A DNA stretch of 8,987 bases from Clostridiaceae bacterium (GTDB lineage: Bacteria > Bacillota > Clostridia > Lutisporales > Lutisporaceae), in contig JAQVFD010000067.1 in the NCBI GenBank assembly GCA_028697435.1, positions 1-8,987 on the forward strand. Direction: 5' to 3'. A program made the translations under genes and the position numbers. This document shows positions 1 through 6,989 of this stretch, one piece after another (the stretch's first letter is position 1; every line of letters begins with the position of its first letter). The notes below the pieces were generated by a model that made no database searches, was not told the DNA's origin, and was given only the letters and a program-made list of their open reading frames with translations.

Positions 1-486
1 GCTCAGTACAAGCCTTATGCTGTTCATGGGCTTTTTCTGATCAATTATACTGCATTCTACCTTGAACCATGCCGCATCCTCCGCATCATCTCCGGCCTTT
101 ACCGTCAGCTTGCTGCTGTCAACAATGGACATATATGAACAGCCGATTACCCTGGTACGCGGATCCCTATCGACATCGCCCCATGTATATAGCTGCTCCA
201 TATATATATTCTCAATGCCCGTTTCTTCCTTTAGCTCCCTTAGGGCTGCATCATCCAGACTTTCATCCATATTTACAAAGCCTCCGGGAAGTGCCCAACA
301 CCCCAGGCAAGGATGATCCCCCCTTTTGACCAGAAGTATCATCAACTCTTTGTTAATTTCCTCTGAAACTGTAAAAACAAGCATATCTACTGTAACAGAA
401 GGTCTCTCATAATGCCCTGCATCATAGCGGGACAAGAATTCCTTCTCAGTTAGCCCCTGCTTATTTCTTAAATCACCGCATTTCAT
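1..486 (-). CDS. Nudix hydrolase, ADP-ribose pyrophosphatase-like (partial, C-terminus beyond left edge)
   Basis: I translated this minus-strand frame by hand; it is open for 162 codons and leaves the window at base 1. It starts at ATG 486-484, preceded by a GAGGG ribosome site about six bases upstream. Residues 69-91 form a complete Nudix box: G69, E75, REL (83-85), EE (87-88), G90, I91. These are the Mg-binding and catalytic residues that cleave nucleoside diphosphates linked to another group. The stretch WALPGGF before the box and LYTWGDVDRDPR after it resemble ADP-ribose pyrophosphatases and the Nudix half of NrtR regulators. Because the C-terminus is missing, I cannot tell whether a winged-helix DNA-binding domain follows, which would make it an NrtR-type regulator. 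The Nudix assignment is firm; the substrate is inferred. Confidence 0.9.
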   Translation of the reverse strand, partial: MKCGDLRNKQGLTEKEFLSRYDAGHYERPSVTVDMLVFTVSEEINKELMILLVKRGDHPCLGCWALPGGFVNMDESLDDAALRELKEETGIENIYMEQLYTWGDVDRDPRTRVIGCSYMSIVDSSKLTVKAGDDAEDAAWFKVECSIIDQKKPMNSIRLVLS

Positions 487-511
487 AGGTATCCCTCTTC
501 CGAAACTGTTA

Positions 512-548
512 ATAAAAACTCCCATCGGTAAATCTTCCTCTGGGAGTT
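512..548 (-). terminator. Rho-independent terminator after the SEC-C gene
   Basis: An 8-bp perfect stem (AACTCCCA at 517-524 with TGGGAGTT at 541-548) encloses a 16-base loop. Read on the minus strand, the stem is followed by TTTTTATT. It lies just past the SEC-C stop codon and only about 26 bases before the Nudix start, so it should end or attenuate SEC-C transcription before the Nudix gene. Confidence 0.8.
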
Positions 549-560
549 ATCTTTTATACA

Positions 561-1067
561 TTATTTATTGGCGCCGCAGCACTTCTTATACTTCTTTCCG
601 CTTCCACAGGAGCAGGGATCGTTTCTTCCGGGCTCTTTCTGCTTTATTATTGTGCCTGAAATCCTTTGTTTCTTTGTTATTTCCTTTCTTTTCCCCTCAT
701 CAAGTATGCTGTCCCACTGAGGCAAATTATATAACCAATCAGCTTTTGCCTTTAGCATGTTATAATAAAGCTTCTCATGGTCTATCTCCAATTTGACATT
801 GCCTGACTCTTCCAGTTCCTCAAGATCCAACGGATTAACAAGACTTTCATTAATGCCGTCAAGAAAGCCTGTAAAAAGCATGATATCAGTATCATATTTG
901 TCTGCAAGCTCTAAAACTGTTCCCTCAACAATCTCATCAGGATTGGAAAGCAACTTTTCATAGATGGATTCTTCCTTTTCAAAATAACCTTCCCAGAATT
1001 TCTTATTGGCGTTTTCGTCCTTTTCGCTATTATATGCGGTATCTCTCCAGTTCTCTAACAAACTCAT
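561..1067 (-). CDS. SEC-C motif protein of unknown function
   Basis: A 168-residue acidic soluble protein with no signal peptide or membrane segment. The C-terminus (about 146-166) is a SEC-C motif with C152, C154, C163 and C164 (PCSCGSGKKYKKCC), the zinc-binding pattern first known from the SecA C-terminus. In SecA this element binds zinc and SecB or ribosomes. Small proteins carrying it in clostridia are generally uncharacterised. The first 140 residues are charged and helix-like and match no family I can name. The start is supported by AGGGAG seven bases upstream and by a well-formed minus-strand promoter. It is transcribed divergently from the asnA leader. The metal-binding tail is clear; the cellular role is unknown. 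Confidence 0.85.
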   Translation of the reverse strand: MSLLENWRDTAYNSEKDENANKKFWEGYFEKEESIYEKLLSNPDEIVEGTVLELADKYDTDIMLFTGFLDGINESLVNPLDLEELEESGNVKLEIDHEKLYYNMLKAKADWLYNLPQWDSILDEGKRKEITKKQRISGTIIKQKEPGRNDPCSCGSGKKYKKCCGANK

Positions 1068-1136
1068 GCTATTACTCCCTTATTCTGTGCTTTCATCTGT
1101 ATATACTTATACGCACTTATTTGAATTTCGCTTAAT

Positions 1137-1165
1137 ATTATAATACAATATAAAAATATTTGCAA
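1137..1165 (-). promoter_or_regulatory. Sigma-A type promoter for the SEC-C gene
   Basis: On the minus strand, TTGCAA (1165-1160) lies 17 bases from a perfect TATAAT (1142-1137), in AT-rich DNA. The predicted start near 1130 gives a leader of about 60 bases, in which I see no obvious structure. Confidence 0.65.
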
Positions 1166-1199
1166 TTTTTTGTAATTTTTTGGTTTATAAAAAAATCCA

Positions 1200-1228
1200 T
1201 TGACATTTTTCATAATTATACTTACAAT
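1200..1228 (+). promoter_or_regulatory. Sigma-A type promoter for the asnA T-box transcript
   Basis: A perfect -35 TTGACA (1200-1205) and a -10 TACAAT (1223-1228) are separated by exactly 17 bases. Transcription would start near 1235, just before the first helix of the T-box leader. Confidence 0.8.
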
Positions 1229-1240
1229 TAAAAGAAATTG

Positions 1241-1529
1241 AAAACCTACGACGATGATGGGAAGAGTAGCTTGAAGGATATGCCGAAGCGAATCGGGAAC
1301 GGTGTAAGCCCGGTGCTAAGCCTGAAGTGAAGAACAGCCCTGAGTCTCCAACCGAACACGTTAAGATAGTAGGCTTGGACGGAGCCATACCGTTACAGAA
1401 TGGGCAGTATAGATTTACGAATTTTAAATCCGTACTGGCAGAGTGGATTGGAGCATGACTTCAATCAATCAGGGTAGTACCGCGAATAACCTTTCGTCCA
1501 TTTCATAGGGATGAAGGGTTTTTATTTTT
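1241..1529 (+). promoter_or_regulatory. T-box leader RNA, Asn-specific, controlling asnA
   Basis: Stem I is closed by CCTAC (1245-1249) pairing with GTAGG (1369-1373). It carries the conserved run at 1253-1268 ending in GAAGAGTA; an identical 16-base run occurs in the second leader of this window. The specifier region reads GAGTCTCC-AAC-CGAAC, giving Asn codon AAC at 1350-1352; another AAC at 1355-1357 also reads Asn. A stem-loop follows (CAGTA 1405-1409 with TACTG 1433-1437; GATTTA 1412-1417 with TAAATC 1425-1430). The T-box sequence is AGGGTAGTACCGCG at 1471-1484, then a terminator. Uncharged tRNA-Asn is expected to stabilise the antiterminator and allow asnA transcription. The tRNA-end-binding bulge reads TAGT instead of the usual TGGN. 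Confidence 0.92.
1488..1529 (+). terminator. Conditional terminator of the asnA T-box
   Basis: A 12-bp stem with two G-U pairs (1488-1499 with 1509-1520) and an eight- to nine-base loop is followed by TTTATTTTT. Its 5' arm overlaps the CGTCC segment that pairs in the antiterminator, the usual T-box switch arrangement. Confidence 0.9.
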
Positions 1530-1554
1530 GCACAATAAAAAAGGGGGCAATAAA

Positions 1555-2544
1555 ATGTCAGAAATGTATTCACTCAATATCCGAGAAACAGAGGTAGCAA
1601 TCAAAGTCATTAAGGACTTTTTTGAGTCACGGCTGGCCGAAAAACTTGATCTTACAAGGGTGTCAGCTCCTATGTTTGTTGAAAGAGCCACAGGTCTCAA
1701 TGACAATCTAAACGGAATAGAACGCCCTGTTTCCTTCGATGCACTTTCCTTGAAAAATTCCGAACTTGAAATTGTACATTCTCTTGCTAAATGGAAGCGG
1801 CTTGCTCTTGCAAGATACGGATTTTTAGCCGGAGAGGGACTTTATACCGATATGAATGCAATAAGAAGGGATGAAGAACTGGACAACCTCCACTCAATAT
1901 ATGTGGATCAGTGGGATTGGGAAAAGATTATTCCAAAGAAAGACAGGACTCCTGAAACTCTTAAGGCTATTGTAAAGGATATTTACAGTGTCTTCCTGGA
2001 TACCGAAGCACATGTTTTTAAACTTTACCCTCAACTAAAACCGTTTCTGCCCAAGGAAATTTATTTTATTACTGCCCAGGAATTAGAGGACATGTATCCT
2101 GATAAAAACCCTAAAGAAAGAGAGAATCTTATAACCGAGGACAAAGGCGCGGTATTTCTTATGCAGATAGGTGCCACATTGAAATCCGGAAAAAGACATG
2201 ACGGGAGGGCCCCGGATTATGATGATTGGTCCCTGAACGGAGATATATTATTCTGGTACCCTGTGCTCAGATGTGCCTTTGAACTTTCTTCCATGGGTAT
2301 ACGCGTTGATGAAGAAGCCCTGCTGCAACAACTGGAGATTTCCGGCTGTATGAACAGGAAGGAATTCACTTACCACAAATCACTGTTAAAGGGTGAGCTT
2401 CCCTATACAATAGGCGGAGGTATAGGTCAGTCCCGAATTTGCATGTACTTCCTGAAAAAAGTCCATATCGGAGAAGTGCAGGCTTCTATATGGCCTGACA
2501 GCATACAGAAAGAATGTGAAGCAAAAGATATAAAGCTGCTCTAG
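1555..2544 (+). CDS. asnA: Aspartate-ammonia ligase (asparagine synthetase A)
   Basis: A 329-residue cytoplasmic enzyme that makes asparagine from aspartate, ammonia and ATP through an aspartyl-AMP intermediate. The length is normal for AsnA, a relative of class II aminoacyl-tRNA synthetases. Visible family signatures are FVERATGLNDNLNG (41-54), ERPVSF (56-61), the conserved block 105-124 containing DQWDWEK, RAPDYDDW (218-225), and the ATP-site motif GGGIGQSR (287-294). I chose ATG 1555 because GGGGG lies seven bases upstream and the N-terminus MSEMYSLNIRETE fits the family; a nine-codon TTG extension would run back into the terminator. Expression should depend on the Asn T-box upstream. The 3' end overlaps the convergent transporter by four bases. 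Confidence 0.97.
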   Translation: MSEMYSLNIRETEVAIKVIKDFFESRLAEKLDLTRVSAPMFVERATGLNDNLNGIERPVSFDALSLKNSELEIVHSLAKWKRLALARYGFLAGEGLYTDMNAIRRDEELDNLHSIYVDQWDWEKIIPKKDRTPETLKAIVKDIYSVFLDTEAHVFKLYPQLKPFLPKEIYFITAQELEDMYPDKNPKERENLITEDKGAVFLMQIGATLKSGKRHDGRAPDYDDWSLNGDILFWYPVLRCAFELSSMGIRVDEEALLQQLEISGCMNRKEFTYHKSLLKGELPYTIGGGIGQSRICMYFLKKVHIGEVQASIWPDSIQKECEAKDIKLL

Positions 2545-3449
2545 GCTTTATATTCCTGGCTTTCCCTTTTGTCTAAAAAATTAACTTGGGTCAACAGCAT
2601 TCCTGCAAGCATAAGAGCACAACCAAAATATCCCCTTGCTCCAAGATTCTCCTTTAGGAGCAGTGCGCCCCCAATGGCGGCAAATACCGTCTCCATGCTA
2701 AGTATGATCGCTGCGTGGGAAGGTTTTGCATGCTTCTGAGCCACAACCTGCAGAGTATATGCCACACCTACGGATAACAAGCCTCCATAGAGTATTGGAA
2801 TCGCTGCCTCACCGATACCGGACATTGAAATATCCTCGAAAATAAATGCCGTTATGATACTTAAAACAGAGCACATAACAAATTGTACAAAGGACAGCTT
2901 CAATGCATCCACTTTCTTGGTAAAGTGGTCTATAACCAGTATATGAACAGCCCAGAAAAATGCACCGATAATCTCCAGCAGGTCCCCAAATGCAATGGTA
3001 AAACCTTCATTGACACTCAGAAAATAAAGCCCTGAAGCTGCCAATACAACTCCCATCCAAGTATTTAGACCTATGCGCTGCTTCAAAAAAACACCCAATA
3101 ATGGTACAAGCACTATATAAAGACCTGTTATGAAAGCAGCTTTCCCTGCTGTTGTATAGGCAAGTCCGGCTTGTTGAAGGGAAGCACCTAAAAACAATAC
3201 CGAGCCTGCAATAATTCCCGGTACTAATGCACTTGCATTGCCGGTTTCTTCAGTCTGTTCTGCAGTCTTTTTATTTTTGAAATATATGATTAGCGGAATC
3301 AATGAAATACTTCCTAATGCAAACCGCACTCCATTGAAAGTAAATGCCCCTACATACTGCATACCTACCCTCTGAGCCACAAAGGCAAATCCCCAAATAG
3401 CCGCAGTCAGTATAAGCAGCATATTTGACTTCATTTCCCTGTTATTCAT
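2541..3449 (-). CDS. EamA/DMT-superfamily membrane transporter
   Basis: A 302-residue polytopic membrane protein with two EamA repeats and about ten predicted helices. The first repeat begins around residue 9 (IWGFAFVAQR) and ends near 147. A charged linker at about 58-72 lies inside the first repeat. The second repeat runs from about 154 to 290 and holds the typical SMETVFAAIGGALLLKE signature. The start is supported by a GGGGGAG site seven bases upstream. DMT proteins of this type often export amino acids or other metabolites, but the substrate cannot be read from the sequence. It lies 68 bases downstream of metH on the same strand with no clear terminator between them, so co-transcription is possible. 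Its TAG stop overlaps the asnA stop. Confidence 0.9.
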   Translation of the reverse strand: MNNREMKSNMLLILTAAIWGFAFVAQRVGMQYVGAFTFNGVRFALGSISLIPLIIYFKNKKTAEQTEETGNASALVPGIIAGSVLFLGASLQQAGLAYTTAGKAAFITGLYIVLVPLLGVFLKQRIGLNTWMGVVLAASGLYFLSVNEGFTIAFGDLLEIIGAFFWAVHILVIDHFTKKVDALKLSFVQFVMCSVLSIITAFIFEDISMSGIGEAAIPILYGGLLSVGVAYTLQVVAQKHAKPSHAAIILSMETVFAAIGGALLLKENLGARGYFGCALMLAGMLLTQVNFLDKRESQEYKA

Positions 3450-3517
3450 TCTTTACTCCCCCTATCATTAGCTCCACAAATACTATTCTAACTTGTTTCA
3501 ACAGGGAAAAGCAATGG
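3450..3517 (-). other. Short spacer between metH and the transporter
   Basis: I see no hairpin followed by a T-run on the minus strand here. A weak promoter-like pair exists (TTGCTT, 18 bases, TAGAAT), so the transporter may be read through from metH or have its own weak start. Confidence 0.3.
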
Positions 3518-5896
3518 TTATGATCCAAAGAATTCCCGTGCTATTTTTACCGCTTCTCCGGCATCCTTACCATAGTAATCCGCTCCTATCATTTTAGCGT
3601 AGTCTCCGTTAAGTACGGCTCCTCCTACCATCACTTTTGTATCCGGGCAATGCTCTCTTAGAGCCTTTACGGTATCCTCCATGTTCTTTACTGTAGTGGT
3701 CATAAGAGCGCTCAATCCAACCAGGGAAGCTTTTTCATTGATGACCTTTTCCACTATTGCCTCAACTTGAACATCTTTACCAAGATCATAGACCTCAAAA
3801 CCATAGTTCTCCAGAAGTATCTTTACGATATTCTTGCCTATATCGTGTATATCCCCTTTCACTGTAGCAATGACTATTTTGCCCTTATTCACATTTAAAG
3901 CCTTCCCGTCCTTTTGCATCATGTTATCCTTAATAACCTCAAAAGCTCTTTTCACTGTTTCTGCCGCTTGTATCAGCTGAGGAAGAAAAATCTCTCCTGA
4001 TTCATATTTCTGTCCTACAATATCAAGAGCAGGTATCAGGTATTCATCTACTATTCCCAATCCTCCGACTTCTTCAAGCAACTGCTTCACAACTGGTGCT
4101 GCCTCCTCTTTCATACCGTCTATTATTATTTTTCTAAGATCCCTGCTGCCTTCCTTCTCTCTTACTTCCGGTATCTCTTTGAAGGTTTGGCAGCTTCTTA
4201 TATATTCAACTGCCTCTTTGTCTATATTCCAAAGCACATTATAAGCTTTAATTGTATTTACCATGGCTTCCGCCATTGGGTTAAGTATAGGAGCATCAAG
4301 ACCTGCAGTCAACGCCATGGTCAAAAATGTCCTGTTCAACAGTTCCCGGTCAGGCAAACCGAAGGATACGTTACTTACTCCAAGGGTTGTCTTAAGACCA
4401 AGCTTTTGCTTTACTAGTGACACTGCCTTTATTGTCTCCCTGACCTCCTTTTGCTGTGCTGAGGCAGTAAGTACAAGACAATCTACTATAATATCCTCTC
4501 TGTCGATTCCGAACTCTCCGGCCCTGTTCACTATCTTTTCTGCTATTCTCAGACGGTCTTCAGCCTTTTCGGGTATCCCGTTTTCATCAAGGGTTAATGC
4601 CACAACCAGACATCCATACTTTTTTGCTACGGGGAATATCCCATCCATTACCTTTTTTTCGCCATTTACAGAATTAATTATAGGTCTTCCGCTGCATGCC
4701 CTTGCTGCCGCTTCTATTACATCGGGACTGACACTGTCAATCTGCAGTGGCAGATTGACTATGCTTTGCAGTTCCCGTACTGCCTTAACCATCATTGCCT
4801 TCTCATCTATCTCCGGCAGTCCCACATTCACATCGAGTATGTGAGCACCCGCGTCTCTCTGAGCAACCGCCTCTCTCAGTATATATTCCATATCCCCATT
4901 TTTGAGGGCTTCTTTCAGCCTTTTCTTGCCTGTAGGGTTAATCCTCTCCCCTATTATTCTTGCGCCTTCTCCGAGAACCACTGTCGTTGTGGCGGAACTT
5001 ACAGCCGTGAGTTTTCCTGCTTTGGACCTTGCGGGTTTTAGCCCTGTTATAGCTTTTCTTAATTCCCTGATATGTTCCGGAGTAGTCCCGCAGCACCCCC
5101 CAAGCATTACCGCTCCCATTTCCGCCATTTCAGCCATATATTCCCCAAACCTCTCAGGTCTTAGGTCATAAACGGTTTTGCCCTCTAATATGGATGGCAA
5201 TCCGGCATTAGGCTGTACGATCACTGGTATAGCCGAATATTTGAGCACTTGGGCAAGAAGGGGGATTAAATCCTTTGGCCCGAGAGAGCAATTGATTCCC
5301 AGTGCATCTACCCCTAAATGTGATATTATGTTTACCATAGTTAAAGGATCGGTGCCTGTCAAGGTTCTTCCGTCAGCCTGGAAAGTCATGGTGCACAATA
5401 GGGGAAGTTGGCTGTTTTCCTTTGCTGCAAGTATTGCAGCCTTAGCTTCGTATATATCCGACATTGTCTCTATCAATATCATATCCGCGCCCGCATCTGC
5501 TCCTGCAATTACTTGCTCCTTAAAGGCATCGTAAGCATCCTGAAATGACAATGTACCGTATGGCTCCATCAGCTGACCTATAGGCCCTATATCCTGGGCA
5601 ACAAGCTTGTCTCCTGCGGCCTCTCTTGCTAATTTTAACGCCCCTTTAATGACATCCCCGCAGCTTAAGCCCGAGCCTTCAAGTTTATATCTGTTGGCTC
5701 CGAAGGTGTTTGAGGTAATTACATCAGCTCCGGAATCTGCATACTCCTTATGTATTTTATAAATAATATCAGGCTTAGTAATATTCAGTCTTTCCGGAAT
5801 CTCTCCTCCTTTGAGGCCGTGAGCCTGAAGCATTGTGCCCATACCTCCGTCAAATATGAGAAAACCTTCTGATTTAAGTCCTTTAATCATTATCAT
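3518..5896 (-). CDS. metH: Cobalamin-dependent methionine synthase, lacking the activation domain
   Basis: A 792-residue enzyme that transfers a methyl group from methyltetrahydrofolate to homocysteine through cobalamin. Residues 1-290 are the homocysteine S-methyltransferase barrel, with zinc ligands C203 (NCSLGP) and C268/C269 (GGCCGTTP). Residues about 310-575 are the pterin-binding barrel (GERINPTG, DVNVG, QIDS, INSVNGE). Residues about 580-665 form the helical cobalamin cap. Residues about 670-792 are the B12-binding Rossmann domain, with lower-ligand H684 in GDIHDIG and VGGA at 757-760. Full-length MetH (about 1,200 residues) has a C-terminal SAM-binding activation domain; here that is a separate gene immediately upstream. 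I chose ATG 5896, which has AGGA five bases upstream; ATG 5890 is also possible. A longer frame back to 5983 lies inside the upstream gene and is not the start. The gene overlaps its upstream neighbour by 14 bases, suggesting translational coupling. Confidence 0.95.
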   Translation of the reverse strand: MIMIKGLKSEGFLIFDGGMGTMLQAHGLKGGEIPERLNITKPDIIYKIHKEYADSGADVITSNTFGANRYKLEGSGLSCGDVIKGALKLAREAAGDKLVAQDIGPIGQLMEPYGTLSFQDAYDAFKEQVIAGADAGADMILIETMSDIYEAKAAILAAKENSQLPLLCTMTFQADGRTLTGTDPLTMVNIISHLGVDALGINCSLGPKDLIPLLAQVLKYSAIPVIVQPNAGLPSILEGKTVYDLRPERFGEYMAEMAEMGAVMLGGCCGTTPEHIRELRKAITGLKPARSKAGKLTAVSSATTTVVLGEGARIIGERINPTGKKRLKEALKNGDMEYILREAVAQRDAGAHILDVNVGLPEIDEKAMMVKAVRELQSIVNLPLQIDSVSPDVIEAAARACSGRPIINSVNGEKKVMDGIFPVAKKYGCLVVALTLDENGIPEKAEDRLRIAEKIVNRAGEFGIDREDIIVDCLVLTASAQQKEVRETIKAVSLVKQKLGLKTTLGVSNVSFGLPDRELLNRTFLTMALTAGLDAPILNPMAEAMVNTIKAYNVLWNIDKEAVEYIRSCQTFKEIPEVREKEGSRDLRKIIIDGMKEEAAPVVKQLLEEVGGLGIVDEYLIPALDIVGQKYESGEIFLPQLIQAAETVKRAFEVIKDNMMQKDGKALNVNKGKIVIATVKGDIHDIGKNIVKILLENYGFEVYDLGKDVQVEAIVEKVINEKASLVGLSALMTTTVKNMEDTVKALREHCPDTKVMVGGAVLNGDYAKMIGADYYGKDAGEAVKIAREFFGS

Positions 5897-6545
5897 CACT
5901 GTCCTTTCTATATAGGCAATACTTATTTTCACATTCACTGCATTTGAAGCTGTTTTTAATGCAGCCTTCCTTCTGCATGCCAATTATGGCTGTGACCGAT
6001 TTTCTCGGTATCATTATGCTGCTTTCGTTTACGCTCAGTCCCAATCTTTCATAGGTCTTCAATACCTTTGTCAATTCCTTTTGAATACCAATGGAAAAAT
6101 CCCCATAACCGGGGCTGTATCTTGATGTTGTTTCAAACCCCATTGACTTTGCCTCGGCTTTAACTTTCCCTTGAACCGTATCGCATAAGGATTCCGCTGC
6201 AGCTGTGGCACAAGCATCAAGCACCAGCCCTTTTGTAAGGTCCGTCTTCGAATAATAGGCTATGCGCATATCTACTTCAATACCTAAGGTCATTGCCATA
6301 ATCGCACATTTTTCTGCCCTTTGCAAATGTCCGGCTATATCTTTCCCATGCAATACAAGAGTAGTACCTTTAAGGTACAAGCCTTCTGCTCTTCGTTCTA
6401 TGTCAAAGATCTCATATAAAAAACTATTTTTCGAAATATCTTTAAGCTCGGCAATACAATCATCCAACAGCTTTGCTGTGTTATAATCAATGCTTTGACC
6501 CCTATGGCCCATATACCGTAATGCTTCTTTTATATCTATATCCAT
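5883..6545 (-). CDS. Stand-alone methionine synthase activation-domain protein
   Basis: A 220-residue protein matching the vitamin B12-dependent methionine synthase activation domain (Met_synt_B12 family). In full-length MetH this domain binds SAM and supports reductive methylation of cobalamin that has oxidised to Cob(II). The signature RYSPGYGDFS (142-151) corresponds to the family's SAM-binding region, followed by MIPRKSVTAIIGM (178-190). The C-terminus has four cysteines (195, 202, 205, 210) in a CxxC-x4-C arrangement, possibly metal-binding. The start has GGAGG seven bases upstream. It is first in a two-gene unit and its stop lies inside the metH start region, so the two products are probably made together and act as one split MetH. 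The electron donor is not visible. Confidence 0.9.
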   Translation of the reverse strand: MDIDIKEALRYMGHRGQSIDYNTAKLLDDCIAELKDISKNSFLYEIFDIERRAEGLYLKGTTLVLHGKDIAGHLQRAEKCAIMAMTLGIEVDMRIAYYSKTDLTKGLVLDACATAAAESLCDTVQGKVKAEAKSMGFETTSRYSPGYGDFSIGIQKELTKVLKTYERLGLSVNESSIMIPRKSVTAIIGMQKEGCIKNSFKCSECENKYCLYRKDSDDND

Positions 6546-6567
6546 ATAAAGACCTCCAATTTAATAT

Positions 6568-6597
6568 ATGATAGTCACAAACCCACTTAAAAATCAA
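6568..6597 (-). promoter_or_regulatory. Possible promoter of the activation-protein/metH unit
   Basis: On the minus strand, TTGATT (6597-6592) lies 18 bases from TATCAT (6573-6568). The -35 match is modest. Transcription would start about 15-20 bases before the first ATG, leaving no room for a riboswitch leader. This is the best candidate in the divergent region, but it is weak. Confidence 0.35.
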
Positions 6598-6614
6598 TAT
6601 CCAAATTTTATTTG

Positions 6615-6643
6615 TTGACATTGCCGAAATAATGAGTTATATT
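6615..6643 (+). promoter_or_regulatory. Sigma-A type promoter of the homocysteine operon
   Basis: A perfect TTGACA (6615-6620) and TATATT (6638-6643) are separated by 17 bases. Transcription would begin near 6650, just ahead of T-box Stem I. It lies back-to-back with the metH-unit promoter region. Confidence 0.8.
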
Positions 6644-6660
6644 ATATTTTAATATTTAAG

Positions 6661-6940
6661 AACCGCAATAGTGATGATGGGAAGAGTACGTTGGAGCCAG
6701 TGGCAAAGAGAGCCGGGAAGGGTGGAAACCGGTACATGATACCAACCGAACATGGTCTCTGAACTGTATGAGTGAGGCAATTGCTTAGCTTATACCGGTA
6801 GGCTGACGTTATACAGCACGGTGATGAATCTTTATAGGAGGAGTCACTTGGTAAGTTTTTTGCTGTGAGGCAAAGAAGAATCAGGGTGGTAACACGAATG
6901 GCTTTCGTCCCTTTATAGGGGTGAAGGCTTTTTTTATTTA
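6661..6940 (+). promoter_or_regulatory. T-box leader RNA, probably Met-specific, controlling the homocysteine operon
   Basis: Stem I opens with GCAAT (6665-6669), which can pair with ATTGC (6780-6784). The conserved 16-base run (6673-6688) matches the asnA leader exactly. An AGAGAGCCGGGAAGG distal element and GAACATGGTCTCTGAA precede the specifier region. The best specifier is ATG at 6768-6770, followed by A. Stem III is TTTTTTGC (6856-6863) with GCAAAGAA (6870-6877). The T-box is AGGGTGGTAACACG (6883-6896). Its bulge TGGT predicts a tRNA ending ACCA, which fits tRNA-Met (A73) and argues against the overlapping Cys codon TGT (U73 would need TGGA). Tyr (TAT) and Val (GTA) in other registers are less suited to the genes. 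The T-box is certain; Met specificity is inferred from specifier, bulge and context. Confidence 0.92.
6900..6935 (+). terminator. Conditional terminator of the Met T-box
   Basis: A 13-bp stem with four G-U pairs (6900-6912 with 6917-6929) and a TTAT loop runs into seven T residues (6929-6935). The CGTCCCT of its 5' arm also pairs with AGGG of the T-box to form the antiterminator. Confidence 0.9.
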
Positions 6941-6989
6941 CTATGCCTTGTCTTACCGACAACAAACTATTATAGGAGGTATAGCAAAA

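Noticed and set aside
1342..1358. The 11-mer CCAACCGAACA shared by both leaders (also 6742-6752), considered as a regulatory repeat.
   Set aside because: It falls at different structural positions in the two T-boxes and reflects GAAC-type conserved T-box segments plus chance.
1185..1388. Minus-strand 67-codon frame.
   Set aside because: It is the reverse complement of the asnA promoter and T-box Stem I, which fully explain the sequence.
4187..5534. Several plus-strand open frames of 76-193 codons across metH.
   Set aside because: They are antisense shadows of a strongly conserved coding region and have no recognisable domains.
5897..5983. A 29-codon upstream extension of metH.
   Set aside because: It lies inside the activation-protein gene, does not resemble a MetH N-terminus, and ATG 5896 has a suitable AGGA site.
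6546..6660. Possible SAM or cobalamin riboswitch before the metH unit on the minus strand.
   Set aside because: The space is too short, and no conserved riboswitch core or terminator is visible there.
6836..6868. AGGAGGAG followed by a TTG-started six-codon frame, resembling a leader peptide.
   Set aside because: It overlaps T-box Stem III and control is already explained by tRNA sensing; the tiny frame is probably chance.
6642..6965. Minus-strand 107-codon frame.
   Set aside because: It is the reverse complement of the Met T-box leader and terminator, with no protein-like features.
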